A stretch of 64,000 nucleotides of DNA, from NCBI RefSeq assembly GCF_900747795.2, contig NC_041404.2, positions 102,904,796 through 102,968,795 on the forward strand. The letters run 5' to 3'. Shown here one piece after another: positions 45,317 through 57,855 of this stretch. Under the pieces are notes generated by a model. The model worked only from the letters and a program-made list of their open reading frames with translations. It was not told where the DNA came from and did not search any database. The stretch's first letter is position 1. Every line of letters begins with the position of its first letter. The stretch comes from Erpetoichthys calabaricus (Eukaryota > Chordata > Cladistia > Polypteriformes > Polypteridae). The translations under genes were made by a program, and so were the position numbers.

Positions 45317-45416
45317 CTTTCACTCTCTTAAAAAGACAAAGAAAAACTCCCCAAAAAAAAAAAAAAATGGACGGAACCTTGGGAAAGGCAGTTCAAAAAA
45401 GACCCCTTTCCAAATA

Positions 45417-46983
45417 CAGTGGAACCTCGGTTCACGAACGTCTCTGAACACGTACAAATAGGTTACGACCAAAACGTTTGCCAAACTTTTGCATCTGTTC
45501 ACGACCACACACTCGGGATACGAACAAGCCAGTTTCCCTTTCGGTTTGTGCAAGCCGATGATTTCCGCACGTACAGTAATCCATCCATCGCGGGGGTTGC
45601 GTTCCAGACCCCCCTGCGAAGTAGAAACCATATGTTTATATGGTTATTTTTATATTGTCATGCTTGGGTCACAGATTTGCACAGAAACACAGGAGGTTGT
45701 AGAGAGACAGGAACGTTAATCAAACACTGCAAACAAACATTTGTCTCTTTTCAAATAAACTGTGCTCCATGACAAGACAGAGATGACAGTTCCGTCTCAC
45801 AATTAAAAGAATGCAAACATATCTTCCTCTTCAAAGGAGGTGGCCGTCAGGAGCAGAGACTGTCAGAAAGAGAGAGGACAGCAAACAAATCAATAGGCTG
45901 TTTGCCTTTTTAAGTATGCGAGAGCACCGCGGCACAAAGCTGTTGAAGGCGGCAGCTCACACCCCTCCGTCAGGAGCAGAGAAAAAACAAAACAATCAAA
46001 AATCAATACGTGCCCTTCGAGCTTTTAAGGATGCAAAGCACCGGGCAGCATGTCGCTTCACGAAGCAGCTGCACAGAAGGTAGCAACGTGAAGATAATCT
46101 TTCAGCATTTTTAGACGAGCGTCCCTATCATCTAGGTGTGCGAACGGCACCCCTACGTCAGCGCAAGAGAGAGAGAGAGAAAAGGTAAGTTGGGTAGCTT
46201 CTCAGCCATCTGCCAATAGCGTCCCTTGTATGAAATCAACTGGGCAAACCAACAGAGGAAGCATGTACCAAAATTAAAAGACCCATTGTCCGCAAAAATC
46301 CGCGATATATATTTATATATGCTTACATATAAAATCCGCGATAGAGTGAAGCCGCGAAAGGCGAAGCGCGATATAGCGAGGGATTACTGTATTCAGTCTT
46401 TCCCTGTGCAGTGAGAGAGAGACGGACACACCCCCACGAGAGAGAGGGCTGGCCACATAAGGCCGAGAAAGCAGTTAAAGAATGCACCGGGCTTGTTTTT
46501 AAAGAGACTGATTCAAGCATTGTTTTAACCTCGTATTTAATGACTTTTTTTTCTATTGGATTTTAACCTCCACTTCACTTCTGTTTACAGCGATCGGTTC
46601 ATAGCGTGCAATGTTGCAATGTTACTTTTCTTGGTTGTTTATTAAATTAGATTTTTCAAATGTTAATTTTTTTCCCTGTGCTCAAAACTCATTAAGTGTT
46701 TTTAGCGAGCGGTTCGTAGTGCTATAACGCAGACTCTTGCAATGTTAGTTTTCTGTTGTTCAAAGTTTTCTCAGTGTTATTCAATGTTTTACATTTAGTT
46801 TACTATTACGCTGTGCATTCTGTGGTATAATTTGTGCTTAAAAATCTTATAGTTTGTACGGTCTGGAGCAGATTAATTGTATTTACAGACAATCCTATGG
46901 GGGAAATTACTTTGGGCCATGACCAAATCGAGTTACGACCAGAGTTTTGGAACGAATTATGGTCGAGACCCAAGGTTCCACTG
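45417..46983. mobile_element. pogo-type MITE, outer element
   Basis: TA on both sides with inverted ends CAGTGGAACCTCGGTTCACG and CCCAAGGTTCCACTG. It is interrupted by a second MITE at 45574-46389. No transposase frame. A shorter copy in the other orientation lies at 48555-49277. Confidence 0.9.
45574..46389. mobile_element. pogo-type MITE nested in another MITE
   Basis: Ends CAGTAATCCATCCATCGCGG and GCGAGGGATTACTG, flanked by TA. It belongs to the same family as 17571-18451. The copy of the outer element at 48555-49277 shows the uninterrupted sequence (GCACGTGTTCAGTC in reverse). Confidence 0.9.
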
Positions 46984-47727
46984 TACGTTGGGCATGCAGT
47001 AGGTGTCAAAAACAAAAGGGGTAAATATAATAACACTGAACAGAACACAAGTAATCCTCGATACAATAAAAATAGTGCAATAGAAATGTTACAAAGTACA
47101 GAACAGAGTTAAACAGTATAGATAACACATAATACAATTTGGATTTGTTCGGAGTCCTGGAGACCTTGGCCATCAAGCTACCTCCCCTTTTTGCCTGTTT
47201 CCACAGCCGAGTTAGTGTTGGGCCAGCCAATCCGATGAAAGAATTCCGCACTTAGTGATTCCTGCAATCCTTCATCAGAGACTTTACCTTAGGCATGCAA
47301 AACAACTTGGCAGGTAGGCAGTGGCACCAAGTGCCACATTGGAGTACCAAGAAGAGAAACTGAATAGGTGAGGGTTAGTAACAAATCATAACTATCATAT
47401 TACTTATGTTTTTAGTGCTAATGACTAACAACAGAGATGCAGTCTGTACAGTTAATCAGCAGCTCTAGTCAGGATGTGCTAAAGTGAAGTAGTGAGTGTT
47501 CAGCCGGGATCTGAAAGCTGAGACCAATGGGGCATCTCTTATAGTAATAGGCAGACCATTCCACAGTTTAAAAACGGCCCAGTAAATAAAAGTTCGACCT
47601 CCCACTGTTATTTTATTAATCTTTGGAATCATAAGCAGACCGGCATCTCTGAGATTTTAATGTGCATTCTGTAAGTCATGATAAGTTCAGACAAGTAAGG
47701 CCAGACCTTGGCCATTTAAGGCTTTAG

Positions 47728-49602
47728 TAGCCAACCGTGCGCCGCATAATTATTTATTGATGGGTGAACACTTCATGAAAGACACAGTTGTCCAAATGGG
47801 GTGGGTTTGAGGATACGCCTGTGAGTGAATGAAAAGATGGAACTCTGGAGAGAGCAACATACAATTGTCCGTGACTGAAAACTGGTTTTTGCAGATGCAG
47901 CGCATATCTTTTTGAAAGTTTGTCCCTGTGCCTTATTATTTGTCATTGCAAAGGCCAATCTAACAGGAAATTGGTCTGCGTGTAAAAGTAAAAGGCAAAT
48001 TTGAATCTGATGGGGTCGGGGAAATCCGGGGAATATGGACAGGTTTGTGAGGTAGCAGTTGCGATTGTTTTACACTCTAGTACATTGCGGTGAATGCTGG
48101 TAACAGTCAGTCTAGTGCCTTTACAGAGACTTCTTGCTGGCATGAGGTTTCTGAGAAGCATGACGACTGAACCAATTTTAAGTTTGAGTTTATGCGGTGG
48201 CATGCCAGTGGGAGTAAGACTGCTAAGAATTTCTTCGGGGAATGAAAGTTGATGTGCGGGATCGTCTGTGACGATGGAGTCAACGCTGGTGAAAGTTACT
48301 TTGTCTGTAGGGATAAGTTTAAGTACCTGTTCATTAAGGTGTAAGCGAGTCTTCGTTGGTGATGCTCAATATAGCTCGCGTACTGAGTTGGTCCGGAGTC
48401 ACAGTTGAGAAGTCGATGTCGCCACATAGTTGTTGAACAGGATCAGAAATTAAAGGAAAACAATGTGAAGGTAATGTTGCAGGTGTTCCGTTTTTCCCGT
48501 CTTGTGAAATCTTGTTCGTGAGGAAGAGCTGTCATATTTGTCGTCAGTGTAAGTACAGTGGAACCTCGGTTCATGACCATAATTCGTTCCAAAACTGGTC
48601 GTAACCCGATTTAGTCGTGAACCGAAGTAATTTCCCCCATAGGATTGTATGTAAATACAATTAATCCGTTCCAGACAGTACGAACTGTATGTAAATATAT
48701 TTTTTTTAAGTTTTTAAGCACAAATACAGTTAATTATACCATAGAATGCATAAAACTAAATGTAAAAACATTGAATAACACTGAGAAAACCTTGAACAAC
48801 AGAGAAAACTTAACACTGCAAGAGTTCGTGCTACGAACCGCATGCTAAAAACAAATTTTTAATTGGTTTTAAGCACAGGGAAAAAAATGAACATTTGAAA
48901 AATCTGTAATTTCATAAACCACCAAGAAAAGTGACATTGCAACAATGCACACTACGAACCGATCGCTGTAAACAGAAGTGAAAACAAAATCAAGCCCGGT
49001 GCATTCTTTAACTGCCTTCTCTGCCTTATGCATCCAGCCTGTGTGTGTGTGTCTCTCGCGCACGCCTGTGTGTGTGTGTCTCTCTCGCGCACGCCTGTGT
49101 GTGTGTGTCTCTCGTGTGCATGTGTGTGTGTCTCGCGTGCCTGTATGTGTCGCACTCACTCTCGCTCTCTCTCTGGCTCACTCGCTGGCTGCTCAGGGAG
49201 AGACTGAACACGTGCAGAAATCATCGGCGCACACAAACCGAAAGGGAAACTGGCTTGTTCGTATACCGAGTGTGAGGTGCATGTGGACTGTAGCAGAGAC
49301 GAAAGCAACTGAGGGGTGTTTGGTGAGGTGCTGCATGCCTCGAGAGCGAGGGTGGACTCGGGAGGAGGGTTAGAGTTGGTGGGCGGGGCTCTGTCTTGTG
49401 TGTCATGGTCAGCTGCTTAGTGAATTGTTGGTGGGCGGGGCTCTGTCTTGCGTGCGTGTGTGTGTGTGTCGCACTCTCTCTCTCTCTCTCGGGCTCGCTC
49501 GCTGGCTGCACGGGGAATCCACGGGGAGAGACTGAACACTTGCTTGGGCTCTGTCTTGCGTGAGTCTTGCTTGCCATGGACTTAGTAAATTATATATATA
49601 GA
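47728..49602 (-). mobile_element. Helitron with helicase C-terminus, inserted in LINE
   Basis: On the minus strand the 5' end TCTATATATATAATTTAC begins at 49602 and the 3' end (GCGGCGCACGGTTGGCTA) lies near 47728. Helicase frames are 47943-48203 (KLKIGSVVMLLRNLMPARSL, CKGTRLTVTSIHRNVLECKT) and 47773-47958 (AFAMTNNKAQGQTFKKI), the C-terminal part of the Pif1-like domain. The N-terminal parts are missing. It contains a truncated pogo-type MITE. Confidence 0.82.
48555..49277. mobile_element. pogo-type MITE, truncated copy inside the Helitron
   Basis: CAGTGGAACCTCGGTTCATG at the left, then sequence that matches 45500-46983 in reverse. The far inverted end is missing after about 49277. GT/CG-rich tandem units (TGTGTGTGTCTCTCGCGCAC) occupy 49040-49140. 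Confidence 0.8.
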
Positions 49603-51559
49603 TATGTTAAAAGGAAGATTTTGAAAAATGCCCTAAACTTAACTGAGAGCCAGTGTAAGGATTTAAGAAGTGGAGTTATGTGTTAATATTTTCTTGTTCT
49701 TGTAATAATTCTTGCAGCAGCATTTTGAATTAACTGGAAGCTATATAAAGAACAGTTTGAAGATCCACTGAACACTGCATTGCAGTAGTCAATCCTACTA
49801 GAAATAAATGCATGAATTAATTTCTCAGAATCCTGCTTATTTAGAAAATGCCTTAATTTCCCAACAGTTTTAAGATGGAAGAAACATGATTTAGACAACT
49901 TTTTAATGTGCGCTTTAAAAGACATGCTAGAATCAAAGATAACTCCTAGATTGCGGGCTGATTCAGTAAAATTAATGGTAATTCCAAATGAGTTCAATAA
50001 CAAAATACTGTTGTGATCAGCATCATTCCCTCCAATAATTAACATATTTGTTTTATCAGTGTTTAAAGACAATTAGTTCTCATCCAGCCACTCATTTAAT
50101 TCACTTAAACAACTAATCAAAGACAACATAGGAGAAACTTCATTGGGTCTAAAAGAAAGGTATAACTGAATGTCATCTGCATACGAGTGAAAATTTAACA
50201 TTGTTTTCTAATGATAGATCCCAGTGGAAGCATGTAAAGTGAATACAGTAAAGATCCCAGTACTGAGCTTTGCGGGACACCATTTCTCAGTTCTGTGTAT
50301 ATTGATGGAGTACTGTCAATGGAGTACTGTCAGCATATTTCTGTACATATAGGAATCAAGTTTGATAAATAAGAACTAAACCAGGCAAGGATGGTGCCTG
50401 TAAGCCCAACATCATTTTCCAGCCTTTGCAGTAAAATAGAATGATCAGTGGTGTCAAACATTGCACTTAAGTCTAACAACACAATTACACTGGAGTTTTC
50501 TTCATCATAGGAAATCAGAATGTTGTTTACAACATGCGTTAGTGCTGTTTTTGTACTATGACCAGTGCAGAAACCAGACTGGAATTTCTCAAGTAAATTA
50601 TGATGCGTAAGGTGTGACTGAAGCTGATTGGTGACTACATTTTCAAGTATTTTAGAGGGAAACAGTACATTTGAAATGGTTCTATAATTGTTAAGTATAG
50701 GTCTGACTTTTTAAGTAATGGTTTGATGACTGACTCTTTTAGTGCATCAGGTACTGTGCCATGCAATAATGAATTATTAATAATGTTAAGAACAGGCACT
50801 GCAAGAGCATCCATTGTGCTTTTTAGTAGTTTTGTTGGCACCGGATCTAGGGAACAAGTACTAGGTTTCATTTTAGAAATCAAAGTCAAGACTTCCTGCT
50901 CAGTTACAGGATTAAAATTTCTAAAGTGTGCAAGGTGTGACAGGGTCTGCCAAGCTAGTATGTGATTTGCACTGTGATGCTGAGATCTAGGATCTTATAT
51001 TTTTAATTTTCTCATTAAAGAAGTTCATAAACTGAGTATTGCTAATATCTGTTGGTATTTTGCACTGTAGATCTGAATTCCCTTTTGTTAAATTAGCCAC
51101 TGTTCTCAACAGTACCGAGGATTTTTATTATTGCTATTATTTTAGAATAGTAGCTTTATAGTAACATCATATGTAAGGACCAGTAGTGTAATATCAAATG
51201 CATGTAGCAACCTAATTTCTAGCCTTAAGTTCAAGTGCCATAGTAGAATAAGTAATACATTAAAAGTTGCATTAATGCTAGGAGTATCATATGTGACGTT
51301 TGATCTCCACAAGAGGGTAGCAGTGTCTGAACAGAGGAAACAAGTGTAAACACAGACTGATGTAAGGGCTAGAATGTCTGAAGAAAGGTATAAAGAGCCA
51401 CCAGTAAAGATGGCTGTAAGGGCTAGAATGGCTGATTAAGAAATGCAACAAGACACACAAAGAAATGGGGATATAGTGGCTTGCATTTGGGGTAAACGGG
51501 TTCGTAAATGCAAGATGTGCTTACCATTGTACTGCTAAGCCCATTTTAGTAAATGGGCA

Positions 51560-51908
51560 CTTTGCTATACTAGTTAAGAACTGTTGGAATTGAACAGTAT
51601 GTAGTGGCACATAACTATAATAGGAGTTACAGAAACCTTGCAAAATAATAGAGGTGAGCTGGAATATAACAGAGATAGGTACACTTTATTTAGGAAACTT
51701 AGGCAAAACTTGAAAGGTTGGGTGAGGTGCTGTGTTCATAAAACAGAATTTGGTGAACTGTAGCTTAGGGAGGTTATTTGTGTTTGAATAGCCACAATTC
51801 CTGATCAAGGCCTTGTATTAAGAATGTGGTAATAGACCCCCCTGAGGCAGACAATACTTTTTTTTACTGCCTTTTAATATTTAAAAGGCAAGCTTAAAGG
51901 GGAGTTGT
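51560..51908 (+). mobile_element. CR1-like LINE fragment, endonuclease region
   Basis: AATGTGGTAATAGACCCCCC, then CTTTTAATATTTAAAAGGCA, parallel to 56640-56725. Short and broken. Confidence 0.55.
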
Positions 51909-51954
51909 GACACCCCGTGTAAAGACTGAAGAACAGTCGTAGACTACTAAGCAC

Positions 51955-52008
51955 TGTTGTAAGTCGCTCTGGATAAGAGCGTCTGCTAAATGATGTAAAT
52001 GTAAATGT
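51955..52008 (+). repeat. L2-type LINE 3' tail
   Basis: GTAAGTCGCTCTGGATAAGA followed by GCGTCTGCTAAATGATGTAA and an ATGTAA run, the tail shared by many fish L2 LINEs and their SINEs. Only the tail is present. Confidence 0.75.
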
Positions 52009-52009
52009 A

Positions 52010-53330
52010 GTGGGAATCAAGAACACCAGCCTACACTCTAGGTGTCTAGTATGTGGGACCGAGTGTGACCAGGATGATAGTGCAAGAGAGGGAGACACGG
52101 TCACAAAAAGGGTTGGGTTTTTGAAAAATAAAGTGAAGTTTTATTTACAGGTGCACTTAACAAAAAATAATGTCCTGCGGAATTTTATATATTAAAACAC
52201 AGTTCAATACCGCAAAAGACACACAAAAACAGTCAATAAATGAAGTCCAAAAATAGTGGCTATATACAAAAATAAACAGTGCACCAATACCCATAACCCA
52301 ATTAAATACCTCCACCAAAAAATATTCCAGAGATATTTTCACGAACAAATATTTACAAAAACAAGGCACAAGCCGTAATGCTTGGTAAATTCGAAACTGC
52401 TCTACCGAGTACATTTCTCCAGGAAGATCTAATCAGAAAGGGACCAACCTCTAAGGGCCATAAGTCCCTTTTATATTCGGTGCCCTTGTGCCGACCAATT
52501 AGGCTGTCCTCCGTCATCTTTCTTCAATCACGCGATGACGAGAACGCGTCTGCGAGATGTGGCGTCTCCTGCCCTGCAAAAATACTATTAATCACTTAAG
52601 CAGTCGGCGCGCACGCGAATAGCTGTGCCGGCTTTTGAGTCGCACCTGCGCTTCTGCTTTAAGTTACCGTAAGCACTTTTAAATTGTCACGTCCTTCCCC
52701 TGAGCTACTGCCCAGACAACTACGCACATGGGAACCCTTTTCTAAACCGCGGTAAACTAATATTTCGACGCTTCACACTATCTTTTTACTCCTTTAGAGT
52801 TATGGGATCGCGGTAGGCACACGCAGGACTGACAATGCCATCCCGGCCGGTTAATGGCAAGGCTGTCTGTCCATACTACACGAGACCTACCGTGACACTC
52901 TCCAAAAGGCGCTAATAAGGTCAGTGAAGATGTCTATCTGCATTCTATACAAAAGGAAAAAGGCATGTTTCCTTTCTTTATACTTTGATTTTTTTTACCC
53001 CAAACAAATGCCTCTCAACACTGCAGAGGACACTTGAAAAATTTTAATTCTAGGTAATGCCAGTAAGGCACATTACCACAGGAGTATTATAGTTTACGAT
53101 GTAATGACACTGTTTAGGAACTGCAGGAGTGTTTATCCTGTACTGATCCTCGCAGACAGAATGAGGCCACATGTTTTGTTAGTGAATGTATGAAATTCTG
53201 TGACTCTGATTATTAACAAAAGAACTGCCAAACAGCACCTGCATAGTAAGCCATGGACCACTAAAGATATGAAAGCAGTACTTTTGGAAAAAACACCACA
53301 ACACAGCGGGATTACTTTATGGATTCAGGA
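52010..53330. other. no gene assigned
   Basis: 52010-52900 is GC-richer than its flanks and has repeat-like character, but I found no paired ends or coding motif. 52900-53330 shows nothing recognisable. Confidence 0.35.
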
Positions 53331-53339
53331 CTTTTAAAT

Positions 53340-53960
53340 TGTTCACAGATTGTCAAAGTACAAGATGCTTTCAGAAGTCATTCATTCAAAGGCAGGGATA
53401 CCTCAAGGATATGTTTTATTATTATTACTATTTGTATTCTACACAAGTGATCAGAGGCAGAAAAATATTCACAATTTCATTACCGGGTATGCTGATCACT
53501 CCATACTGATAGGATGCATACAGTATCTGTGGAAGATGAAAGCCATTATTTAAATCAAGTGAGCAGTTTGGTAAAATGTTGCAATAAGGAGCATCTACTC
53601 TGAATTTCCAAAAGACCGAAAAAATGAGATTTGACTTCAAGAGACATAAATCTGCATGTTTACCCATCAGTGTTGTGTGGAAAGAGATAGAAATAGTGAC
53701 TGAATGTAAATACTTAGAAACTACCCTAGATGATGACTTTAATTGCAATACAAACACTAAAGATATACTGTATACTTCAATTGCAATCAGCACTTATTTC
53801 TTCTACATAAACACAAGACTATTTAAAGTGGACAAGGACCTCATGATGTCTTTTTATTGCAGTGAGCTCTGGTTTTCAGCGTCAGTAGTTTAGTAGTCTA
53901 GTTAGTAAACCAAACTTTGAAAAAGCTCCAGCAGTTTACAAAATGTGCAGCTAAACGTAT
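53340..53960 (+). mobile_element. LINE reverse-transcriptase fragment (L2/CR1 type)
   Basis: 53350-53553 gives KAGIPQGYVLLLLLFVFYTS and FITGYADHSILIG, corresponding to the GIPQGSVLSPLLF and YADDT motifs; the second D is replaced. 53624-53893 gives FKRHKSACLPISVV and VTECKYLETTLDDDF, a downstream thumb segment. The pieces are in different frames. Confidence 0.75.
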
Positions 53961-54234
53961 TGGGGCTGATGTAGGTGATCATCAGAAAGCAATGTTAATA
54001 AAAATTGAAATCACCTCAACTGATGACAGGCACCTATTACATGCAGAACTTAAGTAAATTAGGAAGGATAGTTTATTTAAAACCCAACATAAATTGTTTT
54101 CCTTACAGTGTATTATCTCTCTGTCTTTTTAATAAGGAATATCAAAGATGAAAAAAAAAATTCCAGAACTGCACAGGTTTCATATGTATAATGTAACCAT
54201 TTTTAGGTAAATGCACACTATCAGACTTCTAGAA

Positions 54235-54850
54235 GGTGTTAACAGATAATCAATTTTTCAAGTGTTAACTGAGCTAGCCCATAGCGAGCAACGAGAAGTA
54301 GTTTTTAGACATAATTAATGGCTATTTTTAACTCGGTATGTTAAAGTATGTTCCCTAGATTTAGTATCCTCTAGTAATTTGGGTAGAATTGAACTGGTAA
54401 AAGTGATTGAACCATTAAGATCTAGTGACCATAATGTAATATGTTTCACAGTGTTTGGCAGAGTGCATATTCTAAAACAAAATCAGTTTAATTTTAGTAG
54501 CCTAACATTGAGCAGACAAAGCCTATGCAAGCTAAATTGGGTAAGCGTTTAAGCATGGCGACAGTTGAGGAGATGTGGTGTAGGTTTAAAAGTGTTACAA
54601 TGTCAAACAAGTTCATTTCAAAATTTAGAAGCATTATGAAATTAAAGAAATATCTGAGGTGGATACATAATGAACTAAAAAAGGAAGTGACGAAGGAAAT
54701 AAGTTTTGACAATTACGGATGGAGTTACATTCACGTGCATCCACCGACTAAATTAACTGATATGAAAGATGGACCATTTCATATTTTTTATTGAGCGCTT
54801 TGAGTAGTGAGAAAAGCGCTATATAAATGAAATGAATTATTATTTACTCC
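54235..54850 (+). mobile_element. CR1-like LINE fragment followed by a LINE 3' tail
   Basis: 54340-54480 parallels the endonuclease end at 56830-56960 (CTCGGTATGTTAAAG, ATCTAGTGACCATAATGTAA). 54780-54845 is a different LINE tail (GAGCGCTTTGAGTAGTGAGA, AAAGCGCTATATAAATG), as seen in antisense at 22340. Confidence 0.65.
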
Positions 54851-54972
54851 ATCTAAGAGTCAGTTGTTACATTTTTGTTTATTAAATAGTTTTGTAACAA
54901 TGGGTTATATTCAAAAGTAATCATGATAATAGAATGCAACTACATGTGTTAGTAGACCACATTAAACACCTG

Positions 54973-55405
54973 GGGCCTCATGTATAAACGGTACATGCAC
55001 ACAAAAATGTTGTGTACGCCCGTTTCCACGCTCACATCGCGATGTATAAAAACTAAACTGGGCCAAAGCCTCACACATTTTCACTCCAGCTTAATCCCTG
55101 GCGTACACAAATCCTCCGCTCGGTTTAGCAAACTGGTGGCACCCAGCATCAAAGCAGTGCTTTTGTTCCAGTGTGGTTTCCCTTTCTTTTTTAGATCCCT
55201 GATGCGGCTTTATCAAATACACTGAAATTAACCACTTATTCTTTATTAGTTTAAGGTATCTGATTGTAATTAACCTGTAACAATATAATGGTCCATGGAA
55301 TAGTCAAACTATTCCAAATACCATAGCTGCTTTTGCGTTGTTACTCTTAGTGCACCACTCAGAGTATTTATCAGCACTGTGAATTTCCCATTGGGATTAA
55401 TAAAG

Positions 55406-55486
<81 letters not shown>

Positions 55487-55705
55487 GGTATTCACTGAAA
55501 TTCTTCTATTTCCCCCTGTGCTTTTGCATTGTCTTTTCACAGAATGCTGAACTTAAGGGCTATTTATATTGATTTGCATATTCAAGGAGGTGTAATTCTG
55601 GGAGGAGTTGGGGAGTGGAGACAGGCACGTGCATTGTTTTTCATTCTGACCGGGATTTATGTAGCCGGAAGAACGTGGAAGTTGGCTTTAGATAGATAGA
55701 TAGAT

Positions 55706-55775
<70 letters not shown>

Positions 55776-55901
55776 CTTTATTAATCCCATTTACGCACAG
55801 ATTTATGCATCTGGATTTTTTTGTGCATTCACACATTTCTGCTTTTGTCCGTACGCCATGTTTTAGTGTGAATTCTACACATGGCGTTATGCATGAGGCC
55901 C
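54973..55901. mobile_element. Harbinger-like MITE
   Basis: Inverted ends GGGCCTCATGTATAAACG and GTTATGCATGAGGCCC, with the 3-base duplication CTG on both sides, as expected for PIF/Harbinger elements. It contains two inverted copies of a LINE-type tail plus microsatellite and no transposase. Confidence 0.78.
55381..55787. repeat. inverted pair of (ATCT)n and (GATA)n arrays with LINE tails
   Basis: GAATTTCCCATTGGGATTAA plus (ATCT)n at 55381-55486, and (GATA)n plus CTTTATTAATCCCA at about 55692-55787. The two are inverted and could fold on each other over about 80 bases. Confidence 0.9.
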
Positions 55902-55914
55902 CTGCTTTTTTTTA

Positions 55915-57855
55915 AAGCACTTTACAATGTTGGAACAAATGGCATACATAAGGATAGCCTGTCAGTTCTGCAATCCAAATTCAAAGAGTTGAGTACCACA
56001 CTGAGGAGCAGAACTGACAAGGTAGTCTTCTCTGAAGTTGTGCCTGTGCAACACGCCAGTCCAGGTAAGATTGAGAAGATTACAAGGCTTAACACGTGGC
56101 TCAAATCCTGGTGCAGGTTATACGTTTATGGGGCGTTGGGATATCTTTTGGAAAAATGGGACCTGTTTCTGCTGCGACGGGTTTCATCTGAACTGGAGGG
56201 GCACCAATATATTGGGGAGGCATATGAGTAGGTTAGTTGAGAATTGTTTAATCTAGGGAATGGAGGGCAGGGAGTTTAGGACAGGCCAGGTTTAAAACTA
56301 TACATGGAGGAACAAACAGTGTAGAAAAAAAATGCTTAGTAATGTAAATTCTAACCTAACGTTTAAATGTAGAAGGAGTAACACCTTAAAAATAGCTTGT
56401 CTTAATGTTAGAAGTATCAAAAATAAGGCAAGTGAGTTGAAGTTATATGGGGATGAGTGTAACATAGAGGGATGCACATTTTTAGTAAGGATAGACAGAA
56501 CTGAAAAGGATGTGGGGTTGCTGTTTATGTCAAACACATTTTAAATGCAAGTCCTCTTCAGTTGGATAATCAGCCCCATCTTAACGAGGACATGTGGCTT
56601 TGCCTGGAACGCATGAGGGGAAAGAGGCCTTATTTTAGGAGTGTGTTATAGACCACCCAATTCAGACAGTAATTTTTAACACACATCTTTTTAGTAATAT
56701 TTAAAAGGCAAGTTTACAGGCGAATATTATGGTCATGGGGGGACTTGAACTTTGTGAGTATTAACTGGGATAGCCTTGCAAATGACGGAGCTCAGGAACA
56801 GGAGTTTTTAGAAGTAATCAGTGACTGTTTTTTAACTCAGTATGTTAAAGCACCAAAATGGGGTGAAGCTTGTCTGGATGTAGTATTTTGTAATAATCAG
56901 GATAGAATTGAGGGTGTAGAGGTGATTGAACCACAGGGGTCAAGTGACCATAATATAATACAATTCTCAATGTTTTTTTAAGAGAACGATTGCAAACAGT
57001 AATATTGTTAAATTTAATTTTGGTAGGGCAAATTTTGAGCAGATCGGTCAAAGTCTAAGGACAATAGACTGGAATAAGTTTTTAAGTGTGGAGACCGTCC
57101 AGGAGCAGTGGAAAAGATTTAAAATGTTTTACATGTAATGCAGGACCGGTACATACCTAAATTTGGAATTAATAGGAAATTTAAAAAAAAACTCCACAGT
57201 GGGTTAATAAAGAGCTAAAAAAGAAGCTGTAAAGAGAAATACAGCTGTATATGGCCTATAACACTAATAATTCCAAAGTGTATTGTAGGGCATATAAGAA
57301 CATGAGAGCAACCATTATGAAAGACATTCGGAAGGCTAAAAGACAGTTGGAGAGGAATATAGCAGATAAGGCAAAAGATGACCTAAAGAGATTGTTTCAG
57401 TAATTTAGTAGTGAAAGAAAAGTCAAGGAGGAGGTGAAGTGCATCATGGACTAGTAAAGGGGAAATAATAGATACAGACAGTGAAATAGTGGATTCATTG
57501 CATTTTTCTGAGATCTTCACAAGTGAGGAACTGATAACCTCCCAGCTGTAATTGGGACAACTAAGGAGGTTCTGAGTGATTTAGAAATTGTAGAGGGAGA
57601 AGTACTTCTCAGATTAAAAAGGCTAACAATCAAAAAAATCACCAGGACCAAGTAATATTTACTCTCAAGTTCTGAAGGAGGTTAGCGAGTACATACATAA
57701 ACCCTTGACACATATTTTTAGGAAATCACCGCACACTGGGGAGATTCTGAAGTTCTGGAAAATGGCAAGTATTATTTCTGTTTATATAAAAAGGGTGACT
57801 GGGCAGATCCAAGCAACCATAGGTCAGTAAGCTTAATGTGCATCACAGGAAAATT
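55915..57855 (+). mobile_element. CR1-like LINE with SGNH-like, endonuclease and RT parts
   Basis: First an ORF1-like piece with FCCDGFHLNWRGTNILGRHM, resembling the C-terminal DxxH block of SGNH/GDSL esterases known in ORF1 of some CR1-group LINEs. Then endonuclease pieces: LNVRSIKNKASELKLYGDE; FVSINWDSLAND; FLEVISDCFLTQYVKAPKWG; VIEPQGSSDHNIIQFSM. Then an RT start (VLKEVSEYIHKPLTHIF). Frames are broken in several places. It is cut at 57855 by the L1 insertion. Confidence 0.8.

Larger units (their letters stand above)
46990..51100 (-). mobile_element. L2-like LINE, antisense, split by a Helitron
   Basis: Two pieces, about 46990-47727 and 49603-51100. Reverse-transcriptase coding is on the minus strand: 50635-50889 (STCSLDPVPTKLLKSTMDAL) and 49683-50072 (LNTDKTNMLIIGG; NLGVIFDSSMSFKAHIKKL; SRIDYCNAVFSG). 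These are fingers/palm and thumb parts typical of L2/CR1-type LINEs. The frames are not continuous, so it is inactive. The Helitron at 47728-49602 splits its 3' part. Confidence 0.8.

Noticed and set aside
52010-52900. Possible solo LTR in a GC-richer block
   Set aside because: I could not find TG...CA ends with a matching short duplication.
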